24,738 bases of DNA, from positions 1 to 24,738 of the IMG/VR virus record IMGVR_UViG_3300023276_001188; one strand, 5' to 3'. Origin of the DNA: a virus. The position numbers and the translations under genes are program-made. Below, in pieces: positions 15,839-24,102 of this stretch; the stretch's first letter is position 1; the number at the start of each line of letters is the position of its first letter. Below the pieces are notes generated by a model, which was not told the DNA's origin, did no database searches, and worked only from the letters and a program-made list of their open reading frames with translations.

Positions 15839-17113
15839 TTATATGAACCATGAATTTGGTTTCTGTTTACTCGTTGTTTTAGTTGAAGCAACTGTTTTTG
15901 ATTTAGTAACTTGTCTCGCAACTTCTCCAAATAGCTTGTTTGACTTTTTAGTCACGCCTGCTTTTTGTATACTTGATAAGGTTGGATCTTTTTCTAACAT
16001 CTTAAGGAGTAAACCTACTTTGACTTTTTGTTCATGGTTCTCAGGTCTTTTCAAATCTAAAATAGCACGATCAAAGTCAGTCAGTGTTTCTCCAGTAGGT
16101 GTTTTCCACTTATCTGTTATTAAGAAGTCTTGTAGTTCGTTAGCTAAATTAGAGTTAATAGGTATACCATCAAACTCTTTATTTTTCACTTTATCAGAAA
16201 GTATAGCCTGTACATTTGTTACATACTGATTTTTAATATCAGATTTTGCTTGTAACTCTTGTTGTGACTTTGCTTCTAGTTTCGCAAGCTTTGCAGCTTC
16301 CTTTTTTACTAGCACCTTATGATGTCTAGTAGATACTGTTTCGAGATCACCGTAATTTTCTAATCTCTCTATTTCTTTACCTATGTCTTCTTTTTCAAAT
16401 CCTTGTGCAAGAAGTGCTTCACGCATTACTTGCTTTTGATTGTTTTCTTTGGATAGATCCATTTCAGAGAAATTTACTATCTGGTTATATGCTCCAAAGT
16501 ATTCTTTTGGATCTACACCTTTTACAAAGATGGACTCAAATGCATTTTGATAATCTTCTCCAAATTGACCTATAAAGTCTTGGACTAAACTTTGTGCTCC
16601 TTTTTTCTTTTCAGATTCAAATCGAGCTAAAAAATCTTCAGGAGTTTCAATGCTTACTTCTTCTCCTTCTTCTTTATTAAACACCCCTAGATCAAATAGA
16701 TCTTTTGATAGTGCTTCAAAGTTTGCAGAACCAACTTCAGCTTCTTCATCGTTTACCACTTCATCAAGAACATCTTTAGGTTCTTCGACTTCAGGTATAT
16801 CAATTTCAACTTCTTCTTCATCAATTGCATCAGGATCATTACTTAAAAAATCAGAAATAAGAGATTCCCCTGTTTGCTTTTCTTCATCTGTTTTTCCATC
16901 TACACTTTTAGGAGGAATAATATCCTTACCTTTCGGTGCCTGTGTAGCTGGTATAACATCTTCAGTTTCTTTTATTATTGGTTCAACGGTCTCAGGACTG
17001 CCACTTGCAGTTTCTGGAGCCATTAAATCATTTAGCAATTGTGCATCTCCAGATCCCATATTTACGGTATCTTGAATGCCAAAGTTACCTTGTGGCTGTA
17101 AATTATCAGACAT
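15839..17113 (-). CDS. Capsid scaffold-like protein
   Basis: 424 residues between portal and major capsid genes, the classic scaffold position. Residues 1-145 are low-complexity and very acidic (DPDAIDEEEVEIDIPEVEEP). A helical, Glu/Lys-rich centre follows (about 150-310; ERLENYGDLETVSTRHHKVL, KKEAAKLAKLEAKSQQELQA). The last 35 residues are basic and Ser/Thr-rich (KSKTVASTKTTSKQKPNSWF), a usual capsid-binding tail for scaffolds. No protease motif is visible. It starts after a 160-base non-coding stretch with the shared-loop hairpin, and its stop is 29 bases before the capsid start. Confidence 0.7.
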   Translation of the reverse strand: MSDNLQPQGNFGIQDTVNMGSGDAQLLNDLMAPETASGSPETVEPIIKETEDVIPATQAPKGKDIIPPKSVDGKTDEEKQTGESLISDFLSNDPDAIDEEEVEIDIPEVEEPKDVLDEVVNDEEAEVGSANFEALSKDLFDLGVFNKEEGEEVSIETPEDFLARFESEKKKGAQSLVQDFIGQFGEDYQNAFESIFVKGVDPKEYFGAYNQIVNFSEMDLSKENNQKQVMREALLAQGFEKEDIGKEIERLENYGDLETVSTRHHKVLVKKEAAKLAKLEAKSQQELQAKSDIKNQYVTNVQAILSDKVKNKEFDGIPINSNLANELQDFLITDKWKTPTGETLTDFDRAILDLKRPENHEQKVKVGLLLKMLEKDPTLSSIQKAGVTKKSNKLFGEVARQVTKSKTVASTKTTSKQKPNSWFI

Positions 17114-17153
17114 ATGTAGTTATTTTTTTTATTAAAACTTGGTTTTTTACTTG

Positions 17154-17180
17154 TATGACTGTAAAGTTAATTCAGTCATA
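17154..17180 (-). promoter_or_regulatory. Hairpin with conserved loop motif, before scaffold gene
   Basis: On the minus strand TATGACTG pairs with CAGTCATA (8 bp perfect, arms 17154-17161 and 17173-17180) around the 11-base loop AATTAACTTTA. The 13-base string CTGAATTAACTTT is shared exactly with the hairpin after the capsid gene (14155-14167). It lies 41-67 bases upstream of the scaffold start, inside a 160-base AT-rich gap (17114-17273) that holds no gene. Confidence 0.55.
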
Positions 17181-17273
17181 TTGATTTACAAAACTTTATT
17201 TATGTATTTTTATAAATATTCGAGATAATATAGCATTAACTATTTTCGTGCTATAATGAATGTAATTATTTAC

Positions 17274-19850
17274 TTATTTATTTCGACCTTTTGCGTTTTG
17301 TTTTGCTACAGCTAGATCATTAGCCTGATTTTCACGAGCTAATTTTATTTTATCTCTTTCCAATTGTAACTTTTGTTGTGCTAAAGAATTTCTATTATCA
17401 ATTTCTGCCATCTTTCCTTTATATTCTTTATTAGCTTTATTAGTCTCAGCTTCTAATTTAGAAAGTTCTACAATATCAGGGGCACCTGAATTATCCATAT
17501 CTGCCCCAACTTCTGTTCCTTTAGCCATAGCATTAATAAGAGCAACTTCTTTTTTATTAACTCTGTCCAGATCATTCTGTCTATCTTCGTTAACTTGTTC
17601 TTCCATCTTCATTCTTTCAGCTTGTTCTAGGGCTGCTTGAGCTTGTTGCTGCTGAGCTTGCTGTTGTTGTTCTTGAAGTTGAATCTGTTGTTGTTGTTGC
17701 TGCTCTTGTTTATCTCTAAGATCTTTGAAAGTCTTTTTCATTTCTCTCATTGATTTAGTACTATATAATTCAATTACATCATATAATGTACCACCATTTT
17801 GTATAATAGCTTGAGACAATTGTCTAAGTTCATTAAACATTTGAGTGTCTTCTGGTCTATTAGTTAAAAATACCTGAAGGTCACGTAACGATAGGTCACT
17901 TCCATTTACTTGTACAAATGCAGATTCTCCTTCATTAGTTATATATGATAATGTAGATTGTGGTTTATGGCTTTCAGTATATAAAGCAGCATCTACAATT
18001 GCTTGATATAACTGCCCTTGAACATATTCATGTGCAACAAATAGAGGCTCTGTTTGAGAGTAGCTTTGTTGCATTGCTGTATTTGTACCTGTGGCTGTTT
18101 CTGATGCAGCTACATTACCCATACGCTGTTTAGACATACCTATAAGTTCCCAACATTCAATCTTCATTTGCTGAGCTAAGGTATATCGTGATTGTATTTC
18201 TTGTGTACGTGTAAGATCTAATGAACTAAATTGATTAAATGAACTTGGAGCTTTTAAATTCTCTGGACTATCATCTACAAATACCACTCCTCTATTACGT
18301 GCTTCCATTTCCCAGATGTCAATAGCATCTTGTGCATCTCCGTCTTTAGGAACTGGAATATGTCTTAGTGACATTAATTGTACCTTACCAACTTCCTTCT
18401 CTAATAATTTGTATAATTGATTCATACAAACATTATATATAGTTTGGAAAGGTTTCATTAAATCTACTAATGATTTTGCCTCTGTGTTCTTTTGCTCATA
18501 AACTGTACCAATGATTGGGCAGTAATCTAAAAGCTTATAAGGTCTAACATGATAGATGTCTGGACCAATTTTAATTCCTTGATACCATTGATTAATCCAA
18601 CCCCACTCTAATGACTGTTGTGTAGGCATTGTTCCTGACTTATAGTCTTCATCTACTAGCACAGACTGTTCGTTACCTAACTCATCTATATATATTAACT
18701 TACCTATCTTCTTTTTAGAAACCCAATAAGACCTTATTACAACATACTTATATCCAAAAGAAGATACATTGTTCGTTAATCCAAGAAAGTCTCTTAAACC
18801 ATCATCGTTCTCTTTCATTTCTGATTCAATAATCATACGTGTTTGTAAAACCAATGGATCATACGTGTCGTATGTAATAGAATCATTACCTGGAGTTACG
18901 CCAGGATTATCTAAATTAGATTCTCTAGCATTTATTAATCCGTAATCCTGTAGTGAAGTTCTTAAGTGATCTATTTCTTCTTTTGTTAATTCTGGAATAG
19001 CTTCAATTATTTCTGAAAGTTCCATAACTTGTACAGTACCAGCAGCATAAGCTCCCTGTTTTCTTCCTGTAGGGTCAGATATATATTTCTTATCAGGAGT
19101 AGTTAAGAACCAAGTGTTCTTAGGGTTACAAACCTCAATGTTATATCCTAATCTAGAATTGTCTTCATAGATATGATAGAACTGTCTTGCAGATATAAGG
19201 AGATCTCTAAATGCTTCTTCTGACTTTTCTTTAATGTTAAAATCTGCTTTTTGAGCAGTTAATACATGATTAGCCCATTTTTCTGCAACAGATGTATAAC
19301 TATCTAATTGATCCTTAACTTGTTCAAAGGTTATCTTTTCAATATCTTCTTCTGATATTTCTTCACCAGCCATAGCAGCTTTTGCCACTACTTGTTCTTT
19401 TACTTTAGTTATTACATATTTCTGTAATGTGTCTGTTTTAAATTGTAACTCTTCTGCTTGACTATCATCATCAAAAGCCTTAACTCTAAATGAGTCTGGA
19501 CGTTTAGATATCTCTCCGACTAATTCGTTAACAGGTGTAGTTACTATAGAATACATTTTAACGTATGCTGGTAAATCTATATCTGTAGTAAGTTGATCAG
19601 TGAAACTTCTTACTTCTGGTTCTTGATAAAAGTCTTCTCTACGGAGAACACCTTTCATTAAATCATAGTTCTTTACAAAGGTGTCTCTATTTCTAACATA
19701 CATTGCATATGATTGATTTGCAAAGTAATCCATAGTGTTTTTAACCCAACTATCATCTCTTTTTTGTTTTTCAGTTTTAAACTGATCAGGAAAGATGTTA
19801 AGGTACGCATACCTTATAGATGCATCTTTTGTATATCTTATAATTGCCAT
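17274..19850 (-). CDS. Portal protein
   Basis: 858 residues directly after TerL (TAATG, one-base overlap), the normal portal position. The body (1-700) is mixed alpha/beta with the long-helix, Trp-containing segments expected of large portals (for example VMELSEIIEAIPELTKEEID, YWVSKKKIGKLIYIDELGNE, YTLAQQMKIECWELIGMSKQRMGN). The last 150 residues are a charged helical tail with a Gln-rich core at about 714-740 and a heptad-like Lys/Glu region to the C-terminus (AQQKLQLERDKIKLARENQA), as in crAss-like portals with extended barrels. Length (about 800-860) agrees with that group. The portal forms the DNA entry channel and docks the TerL motor. Assigned by context and general form, not by a unique motif. 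Confidence 0.8.
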   Translation of the reverse strand: MAIIRYTKDASIRYAYLNIFPDQFKTEKQKRDDSWVKNTMDYFANQSYAMYVRNRDTFVKNYDLMKGVLRREDFYQEPEVRSFTDQLTTDIDLPAYVKMYSIVTTPVNELVGEISKRPDSFRVKAFDDDSQAEELQFKTDTLQKYVITKVKEQVVAKAAMAGEEISEEDIEKITFEQVKDQLDSYTSVAEKWANHVLTAQKADFNIKEKSEEAFRDLLISARQFYHIYEDNSRLGYNIEVCNPKNTWFLTTPDKKYISDPTGRKQGAYAAGTVQVMELSEIIEAIPELTKEEIDHLRTSLQDYGLINARESNLDNPGVTPGNDSITYDTYDPLVLQTRMIIESEMKENDDGLRDFLGLTNNVSSFGYKYVVIRSYWVSKKKIGKLIYIDELGNEQSVLVDEDYKSGTMPTQQSLEWGWINQWYQGIKIGPDIYHVRPYKLLDYCPIIGTVYEQKNTEAKSLVDLMKPFQTIYNVCMNQLYKLLEKEVGKVQLMSLRHIPVPKDGDAQDAIDIWEMEARNRGVVFVDDSPENLKAPSSFNQFSSLDLTRTQEIQSRYTLAQQMKIECWELIGMSKQRMGNVAASETATGTNTAMQQSYSQTEPLFVAHEYVQGQLYQAIVDAALYTESHKPQSTLSYITNEGESAFVQVNGSDLSLRDLQVFLTNRPEDTQMFNELRQLSQAIIQNGGTLYDVIELYSTKSMREMKKTFKDLRDKQEQQQQQQIQLQEQQQQAQQQQAQAALEQAERMKMEEQVNEDRQNDLDRVNKKEVALINAMAKGTEVGADMDNSGAPDIVELSKLEAETNKANKEYKGKMAEIDNRNSLAQQKLQLERDKIKLARENQANDLAVAKQNAKGRNK
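17631..17711 (-). repeat. Gln-rich (CAA/CAG) tract in portal tail
   Basis: About residues 714-740 of the portal contain runs of Gln (EQQQQQQIQLQEQQQQAQQQ) encoded by mixed CAA and CAG codons. It forms part of a predicted helical barrel extension and could vary in length between relatives. Confidence 0.75.
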
Positions 19851-21871
19851 TATGAAAAAAGTTTATTTTTTTTCCTTCCAAAAAGCCCTCGTGACTCGGT
19901 AAAAAGAATATTTTTTTTATTTGTTTTGTAAAGTGAGGTTATTCTCTCATCTTCCTTTGCCCCAACCCTACCTATCATTGGATCTAGTTTCATTGCTAAT
20001 CCTATTGCTAACTCAGCTGCAATAATTCTATCAAAGTTACCAGTCTCATTATATTGTATCATCTCTTCTAGTAATACAGGATCTAATATTTTAGACATAC
20101 CTTTTACTGATGAGATTACTTCCCCTTCATCATTAAGTTCAGTATGTATAACATCTTCCGTATATTTCTTAAGACATCCGTGCAGGAAGTCCCTTACTTT
20201 TTCTGAAGATCTATGTATACCATAATCACGTCTAACCGTAGTGTTTGGTACTATTTCTTTTAACCATTCCGGTTGTCTTTCTAAATAATGAGCATCTCCT
20301 TTACTAATCATATAGTCAATAAAAGATATTTCATCATTTTCACACAAGGCTCTTGCATTAAAATACTTAATTAGCAACCTAGCTTGTTCATCCCATGTTT
20401 CTTTCTTTTCAGGACGAGCACAATAGCTTGCAACAAACATATCTTGGTACTTCTCACCAGCTATGGCATGCATACGTTTATATATGTATATAGAACCTAA
20501 TGATGTACTATATGCTGATTTACCTTGTCTATAAGGGTCAATACCTGCAACATATAAACCATATGGAGGATTTTCTATAGGAAATTCATATATAACAACA
20601 GGTGCATCCTTTAGATCTGTTTGTTTTAATGGAAAATTAGTTATTGGTAACTTATCAGTAAAATCATGATTTACACCTTTTCCATCATCGTACAATATTA
20701 CCGGCACTCCTGTTCTTTCTTGTTCATTAATTCTATACTTCTGCCTCTTAGCAGCTTCTATATCAAAGATGTTTGTATCCTCATTTAAGAATATGTCATC
20801 TACCTCTTGAGGGTAGTACATCTTTTCTTTTAAGAAGGCAACTCTATCACCAGCTTTTTTTAATCTTTCTAAGTTATCATTAGTCACCTTGTCAGCTAAC
20901 TCTTGATTCGATACCATCATAGGTACCTCATATAGTGGAGAAGTTTTTTCTTTTTCTAAAAACTTACCAAGAGAAGATTCTTCCTTGGCTTCCATTCTAT
21001 ACTTATTAGAGATGAACAAACCGTGAACACGCTTATCATCTTTTGCATTGTTGTACGTAAGAAAATTAAAATTATCTACGTCAAACATTAAACTTTTTGC
21101 ATCCATAAACATTTTCATGTCACCACCTGTACCTGTTAATATAGGTGAACATCCCCAACCAAAAGGTGTTGTGAATCCTGGAATTGCAGCTTGTAGTCCA
21201 CGTAGAAAACTACCCTTACCTATCTCATCGATAATAAGTCTTCTAGGTTTTGTACCTGCAATGGCTTCTTCGTTATTACCTCCGTCTAAGTTACGTATAA
21301 GGATTTGTGAGAATGGAATTCTTGTTCCACCTTTAGTTTTTATACCTAGTGTAACTTGATTTTTCCAGTTATCTTCTACTCTCTGCCATCTCCACTCTTT
21401 AGGAAGAAAGTTTAATCCTTTATCTATCTTATCTGTAATTAGTTTTATATCAGGCGCATTCAAACCTGCTATAATGTTTTGTGAATTCTCATCAAAGGTT
21501 GCACCATGTCCAATGTAACTAGCTTCTATAACAGACTTTGCAAAACGTCTGATTCCTAGTATTACCAGTCCTTTCTTTTCTTTATGTGCTCTATCTATCT
21601 CATTAGTTACAAGCCATTCGTTATCTCTAAGTAATGGGTTTGCATACTTCTGATTAATTCTACCATAGTCATCTATAGTATCTACTTCTGTGTGCCAAAC
21701 ATTTAAGTGCCAGTACAAAAATGGATTTATATACACCCCATTCATCATACACCCATTCATACATAGCTCTTTTTGAAGATCAAAGAAAGCTTTATGGTCT
21801 ACTGAGTCTTTATCTGGAATACGTTTTTGATTAATGAACCATTCACTATGTTGAATATTATGAAGTTTCAT
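19850..21871 (-). CDS. terL: Terminase large subunit (DNA-packaging ATPase/nuclease)
   Basis: 673 residues. The N-terminal ATPase has a deviant Walker A GIRRFAKS (106-113), Walker B RRLIIDEIG (210-218, catalytic Glu216), and a likely coupling motif ILTGTGGDM (244-252). The C-terminal RNase H-like nuclease has Asp445 in VAGIDPYRQG, an acidic centre near 511-514 (CENDEIS) and Asp614 in GNFDRIIAAEL. The enzyme cuts concatemeric DNA and pumps it through the portal. It follows the 110-residue gene by two bases and overlaps the portal start by one base (TAATG), so all three are translated together. Length and motif order match crAss-like TerL proteins. Confidence 0.92.
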   Translation of the reverse strand: MKLHNIQHSEWFINQKRIPDKDSVDHKAFFDLQKELCMNGCMMNGVYINPFLYWHLNVWHTEVDTIDDYGRINQKYANPLLRDNEWLVTNEIDRAHKEKKGLVILGIRRFAKSVIEASYIGHGATFDENSQNIIAGLNAPDIKLITDKIDKGLNFLPKEWRWQRVEDNWKNQVTLGIKTKGGTRIPFSQILIRNLDGGNNEEAIAGTKPRRLIIDEIGKGSFLRGLQAAIPGFTTPFGWGCSPILTGTGGDMKMFMDAKSLMFDVDNFNFLTYNNAKDDKRVHGLFISNKYRMEAKEESSLGKFLEKEKTSPLYEVPMMVSNQELADKVTNDNLERLKKAGDRVAFLKEKMYYPQEVDDIFLNEDTNIFDIEAAKRQKYRINEQERTGVPVILYDDGKGVNHDFTDKLPITNFPLKQTDLKDAPVVIYEFPIENPPYGLYVAGIDPYRQGKSAYSTSLGSIYIYKRMHAIAGEKYQDMFVASYCARPEKKETWDEQARLLIKYFNARALCENDEISFIDYMISKGDAHYLERQPEWLKEIVPNTTVRRDYGIHRSSEKVRDFLHGCLKKYTEDVIHTELNDEGEVISSVKGMSKILDPVLLEEMIQYNETGNFDRIIAAELAIGLAMKLDPMIGRVGAKEDERITSLYKTNKKNILFTESRGLFGRKKNKLFS

Positions 21872-21873
21872 AC

Positions 21874-22206
21874 TTAATCTCTTTGTTTTAGAAAGTCTTC
21901 AGCCATACTACCTAATGTTGCTCCACCTCTAGTTTCTACTTTTTTCTTTTCTTCTTTTTCACGTAACGAATCAACTTGACCTAGTAGGGCTAAATAGTTT
22001 TTCATTGTGTCTTGAATAAACTTACCTTGTGCTTCAATAGAAGCTACAACCATAGGAATGCTACCACCATTTGCGGTTTGTTTAAATTCTATTCTATCCT
22101 TAAGAGTAGGTAGAGGGTTTGCATCAACATAAGCTTTCCATTGGACTAATTGTCCTTCAGCCCAGTCTAATTCTGCATTTATGTATGTAGTTTGTTTTAC
22201 TGCCAT
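21874..22206 (-). CDS. Small protein upstream of TerL, candidate small terminase subunit
   Basis: 110 residues, mostly helical and charged (INAELDWAEGQLVQWKAYVD, VVASIEAQGKFIQDTMKNYL, SLREKEEKKKVETRGG), ending in AEDFLKQRD. It ends two bases before the TerL start. Small size, helical build and place directly before terL suggest a small terminase subunit or TerL partner, but no helix-turn-helix DNA-binding motif is evident, so this is inference. The 53-base gap ahead of it (22207-22259) holds no obvious promoter. Confidence 0.6.
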   Translation of the reverse strand: MAVKQTTYINAELDWAEGQLVQWKAYVDANPLPTLKDRIEFKQTANGGSIPMVVASIEAQGKFIQDTMKNYLALLGQVDSLREKEEKKKVETRGGATLGSMAEDFLKQRD

Positions 22207-22259
22207 TTTCTTCTTGATTCCATCCGTCTTCCCAATATATAAAGACTAGATCATTGTTA

Positions 22260-22517
22260 TTAGTACAGCTCATCTGGACCATCTATAGTCAAATCCATAC
22301 TATCTTCAATTATTTTATCTACGTCAAAGTTTTCATCGAACACTTCCACTGCATCTAATTGAGATTGATAGTCATCAAGTAATGAAGCAAATTCTTTATC
22401 TGTTAAGCTCCATATATTTTCTCCATCAAGAGCTGTAGCAATATGTTTTCCTATACTAATCTTAGGGTGATTCACCTTTAGTAAGTTTATGGTTTCTATA
22501 ATTTGCTTTATGTACAT
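22260..22517 (-). CDS. Small acidic protein, unknown
   Basis: 85 residues. The first half (IIETINLLKVNHPKISIGKH, IATALDGENIWSLTDKEFAS) is a compact helical unit. The last 30 residues are acidic (FDENFDVDKIIEDSMDLTID). It lies four bases after the preceding stop in the operon. I recognise a similar small protein type from other Bacteroidota phages but know no function. A role in packaging or late regulation would fit the place; this is not shown. Confidence 0.6.
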   Translation of the reverse strand: MYIKQIIETINLLKVNHPKISIGKHIATALDGENIWSLTDKEFASLLDDYQSQLDAVEVFDENFDVDKIIEDSMDLTIDGPDELY

Positions 22518-22521
22518 TGGT

Positions 22522-22797
22522 TTATATTAAATCGTTTATATCATCATCCTCTTTTATAGGGTTGATCTCTTCCTCATAATCCATTTCTGTTACAACATAA
22601 TCTGGATCATCTTCATTACTTTCGATTTCTGTAAAGTATTCAGGTCTAACTGTAATCTTTAACATATCTTCTTCACCGTCAGTTTGCTCTCCTTCTATGT
22701 CTATGTAATCAGCTCCTTCATCATAGATTTGTTTTAGTAAATCTATTAATGATATGAGAGAAACCTTACGCATTGTCATTTTGTCTTTTTTACTCAT
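22522..22797 (-). CDS. Small highly acidic protein, unknown
   Basis: 91 residues. A short basic start (MSKKDKMTMRK) is followed by a helix (SLISLIDLLKQIYDEGADYI), a strand-rich stretch (DMLKITVRPEYFTEIE) and a very acidic end (DYVVTEMDYEEEI, KEDDDINDLI). Its ATG overlaps the upstream stop as ATGA, a coupled pair with the Cys-rich protein. Function unknown. Confidence 0.65.
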   Translation of the reverse strand: MSKKDKMTMRKVSLISLIDLLKQIYDEGADYIDIEGEQTDGEEDMLKITVRPEYFTEIESNEDDPDYVVTEMDYEEEINPIKEDDDINDLI

Positions 22798-23084
22798 AGC
22801 TTTTTATCTTCTATTACATCTTGTTGTTCATCTGACAATACAGCTACCCATTTAAAAATAGGACATTCGCAAGATAAGCATTTTGTTTTAGCTGACAAAG
22901 TACATCCGCAACTAACACAATGTTCATCTGGCCTCACTGTTTTATGATTACTAGAATGATTAGGACAACTTTTACATATATCTAACCTTTCCTTACTTAT
23001 TCTTTCAATCTCTTCTTTCATGTCTGAAGCAGGAAGTAAATTGTTTTTCCACCCTTCGTAAATTTGTGATATGTTAAGTTTCAT
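22794..23084 (-). CDS. Cys-rich zinc-binding protein
   Basis: 96 residues. An N-terminal helical part (MKLNISQIYEGWKNNLLPAS, EEIERISKERLDIC) is followed by a metal-binding block: CKSCP, then HCVSCGC, then KTKCLSCECPIFKW (residues about 37-78). This gives nine Cys plus His in a treble-clef or double-knuckle order. The start overlaps the HU-like gene by 11 bases and the stop overlaps the next gene (ATGA). Similar small CxxC proteins occur in Bacteroidota phages; a nucleic-acid-binding or protein-contact role is likely, but the exact role is unknown. Confidence 0.75.
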   Translation of the reverse strand: MKLNISQIYEGWKNNLLPASDMKEEIERISKERLDICKSCPNHSSNHKTVRPDEHCVSCGCTLSAKTKCLSCECPIFKWVAVLSDEQQDVIEDKKL

Positions 23085-23433
23085 CTTGTACTTTTGGTTT
23101 TATAGAACTTAATGTTAAATTTAGATTACTTAGTTTACTCTTGATTACATCCAGTTTCTTTTCTGGCAATGTGTTTTCGGCTAGCATTCGTATATACGAC
23201 TCTTTAACAATCTCAAGCTTTTCGATTTTTTTATTTGCTTTTGCTAGATTAAAAACAAATTTTCCAAACCCTGATATTTCGATACTGTTCTTATCTCTAG
23301 TGGCGTCTTCAGCGGAATTGAACTGATGTGTTATCACTCTATCAATTACTTTCTCTGAGATCACCATCCCTATTGCCATCTTCTTGATTATGTGTTGCCT
23401 CAAGGATGTCCGTGTTTTGTCTATCTTCTTCAT
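23074..23433 (-). CDS. HU/IHF-like DNA-binding protein (atypical)
   Basis: 119 residues. The segment KVIDRVITHQFNSAEDATRD, then NSIEISGFGKFVFNLAKANK (about 28-70) resembles HU/IHF: a helix followed by the strand-turn motif with GFG and a basic arm. The usual RNPQTG arm tip and C-terminal helix are replaced by a Lys/Glu coiled-coil-like tail. HU/IHF-type proteins are common in crAss-like phages and bend DNA in packaging, replication or transcription. The frame overlaps the upstream winged-helix gene by 92 bases. A start at Met19 (about 23379) would shorten this but cut the first helix, so I keep 23433 with caution. Confidence 0.6.
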   Translation of the reverse strand: MKKIDKTRTSLRQHIIKKMAIGMVISEKVIDRVITHQFNSAEDATRDKNSIEISGFGKFVFNLAKANKKIEKLEIVKESYIRMLAENTLPEKKLDVIKSKLSNLNLTLSSIKPKVQDET

Positions 23434-23782
23434 GATTTAGTTTTATCAGTAGAGTTATGTTTTTATCAAAGTCTAAAACTATTATAGGGTTTACTTTAAT
23501 CTTTCCATCTTTTTTTATAAATATGCCCATTCTTTTTAGCTTACTCACTATGTTGTTTATAGTGGCTGTTGTAGTGTTGTACATTTCACAAAACTCTGCA
23601 CGTGCGTTAGCATAAGTAATTGTACCCTTGATTGCTGTATAAGATACAAGTTGTAACTCTCTTTCTGTAAGTTTCAAATTGTTTAAAGCTGATAGTAATG
23701 CATAGTACTTTTGAGCAAGATTATACTTGTCATCATACTCTTTTCCTAGCTTTTGTACTACTTTTGATTTATGTGCTTCCAT
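23342..23782 (-). CDS. Winged-helix DNA-binding protein (RepL/MarR-like candidate)
   Basis: 146 residues and the first gene of the late operon. Residues 38-110 have a winged helix-turn-helix pattern: LTERELQLVSYTAIKG, AEFCEMYNTTTATINNIVSK, LKRMGIFIKKDGKIKVNPII. The last part (wing plus VNP and a hydrophobic strand) recalls plasmid RepL-type and MarR-like proteins; RepL-like proteins are known in crAss-like phages. The C-terminal 30 residues are polar and probably disordered. Placed beside an inverted-repeat-rich divergent region, it could act there as regulator or replication initiator. A small-terminase role is an alternative given the packaging neighbours. Confidence 0.65.
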   Translation of the reverse strand: MEAHKSKVVQKLGKEYDDKYNLAQKYYALLSALNNLKLTERELQLVSYTAIKGTITYANARAEFCEMYNTTTATINNIVSKLKRMGIFIKKDGKIKVNPIIVLDFDKNITLLIKLNHEEDRQNTDILEATHNQEDGNRDGDLRESN

Positions 23783-23812
23783 TATTTAGTTGTATTGTCT
23801 TTATACTATATG

Positions 23813-23820
23813 CAAATATA
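23813..23820 (-). promoter_or_regulatory. Bacteroidota-type -7 box of the late operon
   Basis: On the minus strand TATATTTG matches the TAnnTTTG core of Bacteroidota promoters exactly, 31 bases upstream of the winged-helix gene start. This leaves a leader of roughly 20-25 bases. A clear -33 TTG box is not visible at the expected spacing. Confidence 0.55.
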
Positions 23821-23863
23821 TAAAAAATATAATTGACTTATCCTAATTATCTTTCTATAAAAG

Positions 23864-23893
23864 CTATATTATGTATAAGCATTCATAATATAG
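23864..23893. repeat. Perfect 10-bp inverted repeat
   Basis: CTATATTATG (23864-23873) and CATAATATAG (23884-23893) are perfect complements around a 10-base spacer. The centre-to-centre distance is two helical turns, which suits binding of a dimeric regulator such as the adjacent winged-helix protein. It lies about 80-110 bases upstream of that gene. Confidence 0.65.
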
Positions 23894-23930
23894 TAGTTAC
23901 TAAGAACCTAAATAAGAGTTTTATTAATAA

Positions 23931-23944
23931 CCCACCCACCCACC
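23931..23944 (-). other. Potential G-quadruplex strand
   Basis: The minus strand reads GGTGGGTGGGTGGG, four G-runs with one-base loops, able to form at least a two-layer and possibly tighter G-quadruplex. It is the most G-rich point on that strand in this AT-rich window and lies in the divergent region. Confidence 0.5.
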
Positions 23945-24058
23945 AAAGGTATGACATTTTTTGGTTAACTACCAAATTTTCAAAAAACTTTTTTTAAAAA
24001 AACGCCCCACCCACCTTATGTGTGCGACAGGAGACCCCTTCCTATTGAAACCCCACAT

Positions 24059-24102
24059 AAAAAAAGCATGGTGGGGGTATCCCCCCTTTGATAGAACATG
24101 CT
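24059..24102 (-). terminator. Compound hairpin with T-run, terminator-like on the minus strand
   Basis: Outer arms AGCATG/CATGCT (24065-24070 and 24097-24102) enclose an inner GGGGG-TAT-CCCCC hairpin (24073-24085). On the minus strand the structure is followed directly by six T residues (24064-24059), so it could stop leftward transcription entering the divergent region. On the plus strand it is followed by A-rich sequence, and would form in the leader of the downstream gene if transcription starts before it. Confidence 0.5.
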
